A stretch of DNA of 64,000 nt, from the NCBI GenBank assembly GCA_017640785.1, contig JAEPPZ010000003.1, positions 267,410 to 331,409 on the forward strand. Direction: 5' to 3'. Positions 63,575 through 64,000 of this stretch are shown here, piece by piece. Under the pieces are notes generated by a model. That model worked only from the letters and a program-made list of their open reading frames with translations. It ran no database searches and was not told the DNA's origin. How positions within the stretch are numbered: the stretch's first letter is position 1; every line of letters starts with the position of its first letter. Source of the stretch: Balneola sp. (lineage in GTDB: Bacteria > Bacteroidota > Rhodothermia > Balneolales > Balneolaceae). Both the position numbers and the translations under genes were made by a program.

Positions 63575-63757
63575 TTAATTGTAAATGTATTCTAAAGCAG
63601 TACTGTATACTTGATCAACACCAAATATAAATACAGATAGAATTATCGAGAAAACTACAACGATTACAGTACTGTCAATAAGTTCTTTCTGTGTAGGCCA
63701 TGCTACTTTCTTAAACTCACCTACAACACCGTCAAAAATTCCTGATAATTTAGCCAT
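63575..63757 (-). CDS. secE: Preprotein translocase subunit SecE
   Basis: A 60-residue single-helix subunit of the Sec channel. FDGVVGEFKKVAWPTQKELI is the conserved amphipathic segment, followed by one membrane helix (STVIVVVFSIILSVFIFGVD). The short, one-helix form is the common type outside enterics. ATG at 63757, between tRNA-Trp and nusG. Confidence 0.97.
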   Translation of the reverse strand: MAKLSGIFDGVVGEFKKVAWPTQKELIDSTVIVVVFSIILSVFIFGVDQVYSTALEYIYN

Positions 63758-63782
63758 TATGCTTATTCGTTTTATTTAATTG

Positions 63783-63855
63783 CACGGGCGGAGAGACTCG
63801 AACTCCCGACACCTGGTTTTGGAGACCAGTGCTCTACCAACTGAGCTACGCCCGT
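63783..63855 (-). tRNA. tRNA-Trp (anticodon CCA)
   Basis: The minus strand reads ACGGGCGTAGCTCAGTTGGT onward to GGGAGTTCGAGTCTCTCCGC. Acceptor ACGGGCG/CGCCCGT with discriminator G, anticodon stem CTGGT/ACCAG around CTCCAAA, anticodon CCA (Trp). The 3' CCA is not encoded. The tuf-tRNA-Trp-secE order is the standard one. Confidence 0.97.
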
Positions 63856-63862
63856 TTATACA

Positions 63863-63900
63863 CGGAAAAGTAGATGGTAAAAACCACCTACTTTTTTCCG
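63863..63900 (-). terminator. Terminator between tuf and tRNA-Trp
   Basis: AAGTAGATGGT-aaaa-ACCACCTACTT, an 11-bp stem with one mismatch (extended by CGGAAAA/TTTTTTCCG), lies 24 nt after the tuf stop, with T4 on the minus strand and T6 on the plus strand. It separates tuf from the tRNA-Trp/secE group. Confidence 0.8.
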
Positions 63901-63923
63901 TAAATTCGCTTAGCTGGTAGTGC

Positions 63924-64000
63924 TTAGTCTAAAATTTTAGTTACCACACCAGCACCTACTGTACGTCCACCTTCGCGGATCGCAAAACGCAGGCCTTCTT
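63924..64000 (-). CDS. tuf: Elongation factor Tu, C-terminal end (partial)
   Basis: The last 24 codons and the TAA stop of EF-Tu, which delivers aminoacyl-tRNA to the ribosome. The end reads EGLRFAIREGGRTVGAGVVT, KILD, the invariant EF-Tu C-terminus. The rest lies beyond the window edge. Codon choice is biased (CTG CGT GCG ATC CGC), as expected for a highly expressed gene. Confidence 0.98.
   Translation of the reverse strand, partial: EGLRFAIREGGRTVGAGVVTKILD

Noticed and set aside
1..64000. CRISPR arrays, integrases, insertion sequences or prophage
   Set aside because: No repeat-spacer arrays, transposase or integrase frames, or inverted terminal repeats with target duplications were seen.

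Overview
The window is a piece of a circular-type bacterial chromosome with an AT-rich base composition (roughly 40% G+C by eye). A Balneolota/Rhodothermota-like member of the wider Bacteroidota group is the best fit. Supporting features are two proteins with the type IX secretion (T9SS) C-terminal sorting domain, a PorV/PorQ-family barrel, a TonB receptor with a carboxypeptidase-regulatory domain, a DUF349 protein, and lipoproteins throughout. Unlike typical Bacteroidia, the ribosomal-protein and RNA polymerase genes carry clear Shine-Dalgarno sequences (for example before rpoC, rpoB, rplJ and rplA). Many genes start with TTG. The taxonomic call is inference; no 16S gene is present.

Layout. 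Positions 1-3443 (minus) hold a methylmalonyl-CoA mutase, its MeaB chaperone and the start of an acyl-CoA dehydrogenase. Positions 3594-6424 hold a small lipoprotein, the c-di-AMP synthase cdaA, folP and a 7Fe ferredoxin. Positions 6494-19347 (minus) are a surface/secretion cluster: two T9SS cargo proteins, a lipoprotein, a TonB receptor, a PorV-like barrel, an NHL-type lipoprotein and a nucleotide-phosphodiesterase-like lipoprotein. An intrinsic terminator sits inside this cluster. Positions 19448-27866 hold paired glycosyltransferase-like genes, an outer-membrane protein, a metallo-hydrolase, DUF349, MscS, CsbD, SixA and a MATE transporter. Positions 28038-37051 (plus) hold a pseudopilin-like protein, rsmD and coaD, an aminotransferase, an AlkC/AlkD-like protein, a DUF433/DUF5615 toxin-antitoxin-like pair and small housekeeping genes. 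Positions 37512-42420 (minus) hold the ergothioneine genes egtD and egtB, a PAS/GAF histidine kinase and tRNA-Val. Positions 42490-47275 (plus) hold a fatty-acid beta-oxidation pair (fadI, fadJ) and a YCF48/BNR-like lipoprotein. Positions 52521-64000 (minus) are the conserved tuf - tRNA-Trp - secE - nusG - rplKAJL - rpoBC block.

The most striking find is the tight five-gene minus-strand operon at 47269-52256. It encodes (i) a single polypeptide that reads as the C-terminal half of the flagellar MS-ring protein FliF, a membrane segment and a FliG-like switch protein; (ii) an outer-membrane barrel with a CsgG/FlgO-like N-terminal domain; (iii) a TPR lipoprotein; (iv) a canonical MotA; and (v) a canonical MotB with the ion-binding Asp and a peptidoglycan-binding domain. 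No filament, export or FliM/FliN gene is nearby, and the FliM-binding EHPQ motif of FliG is replaced. I interpret it as a non-flagellar rotor-stator machine spanning the envelope; its output is unknown.
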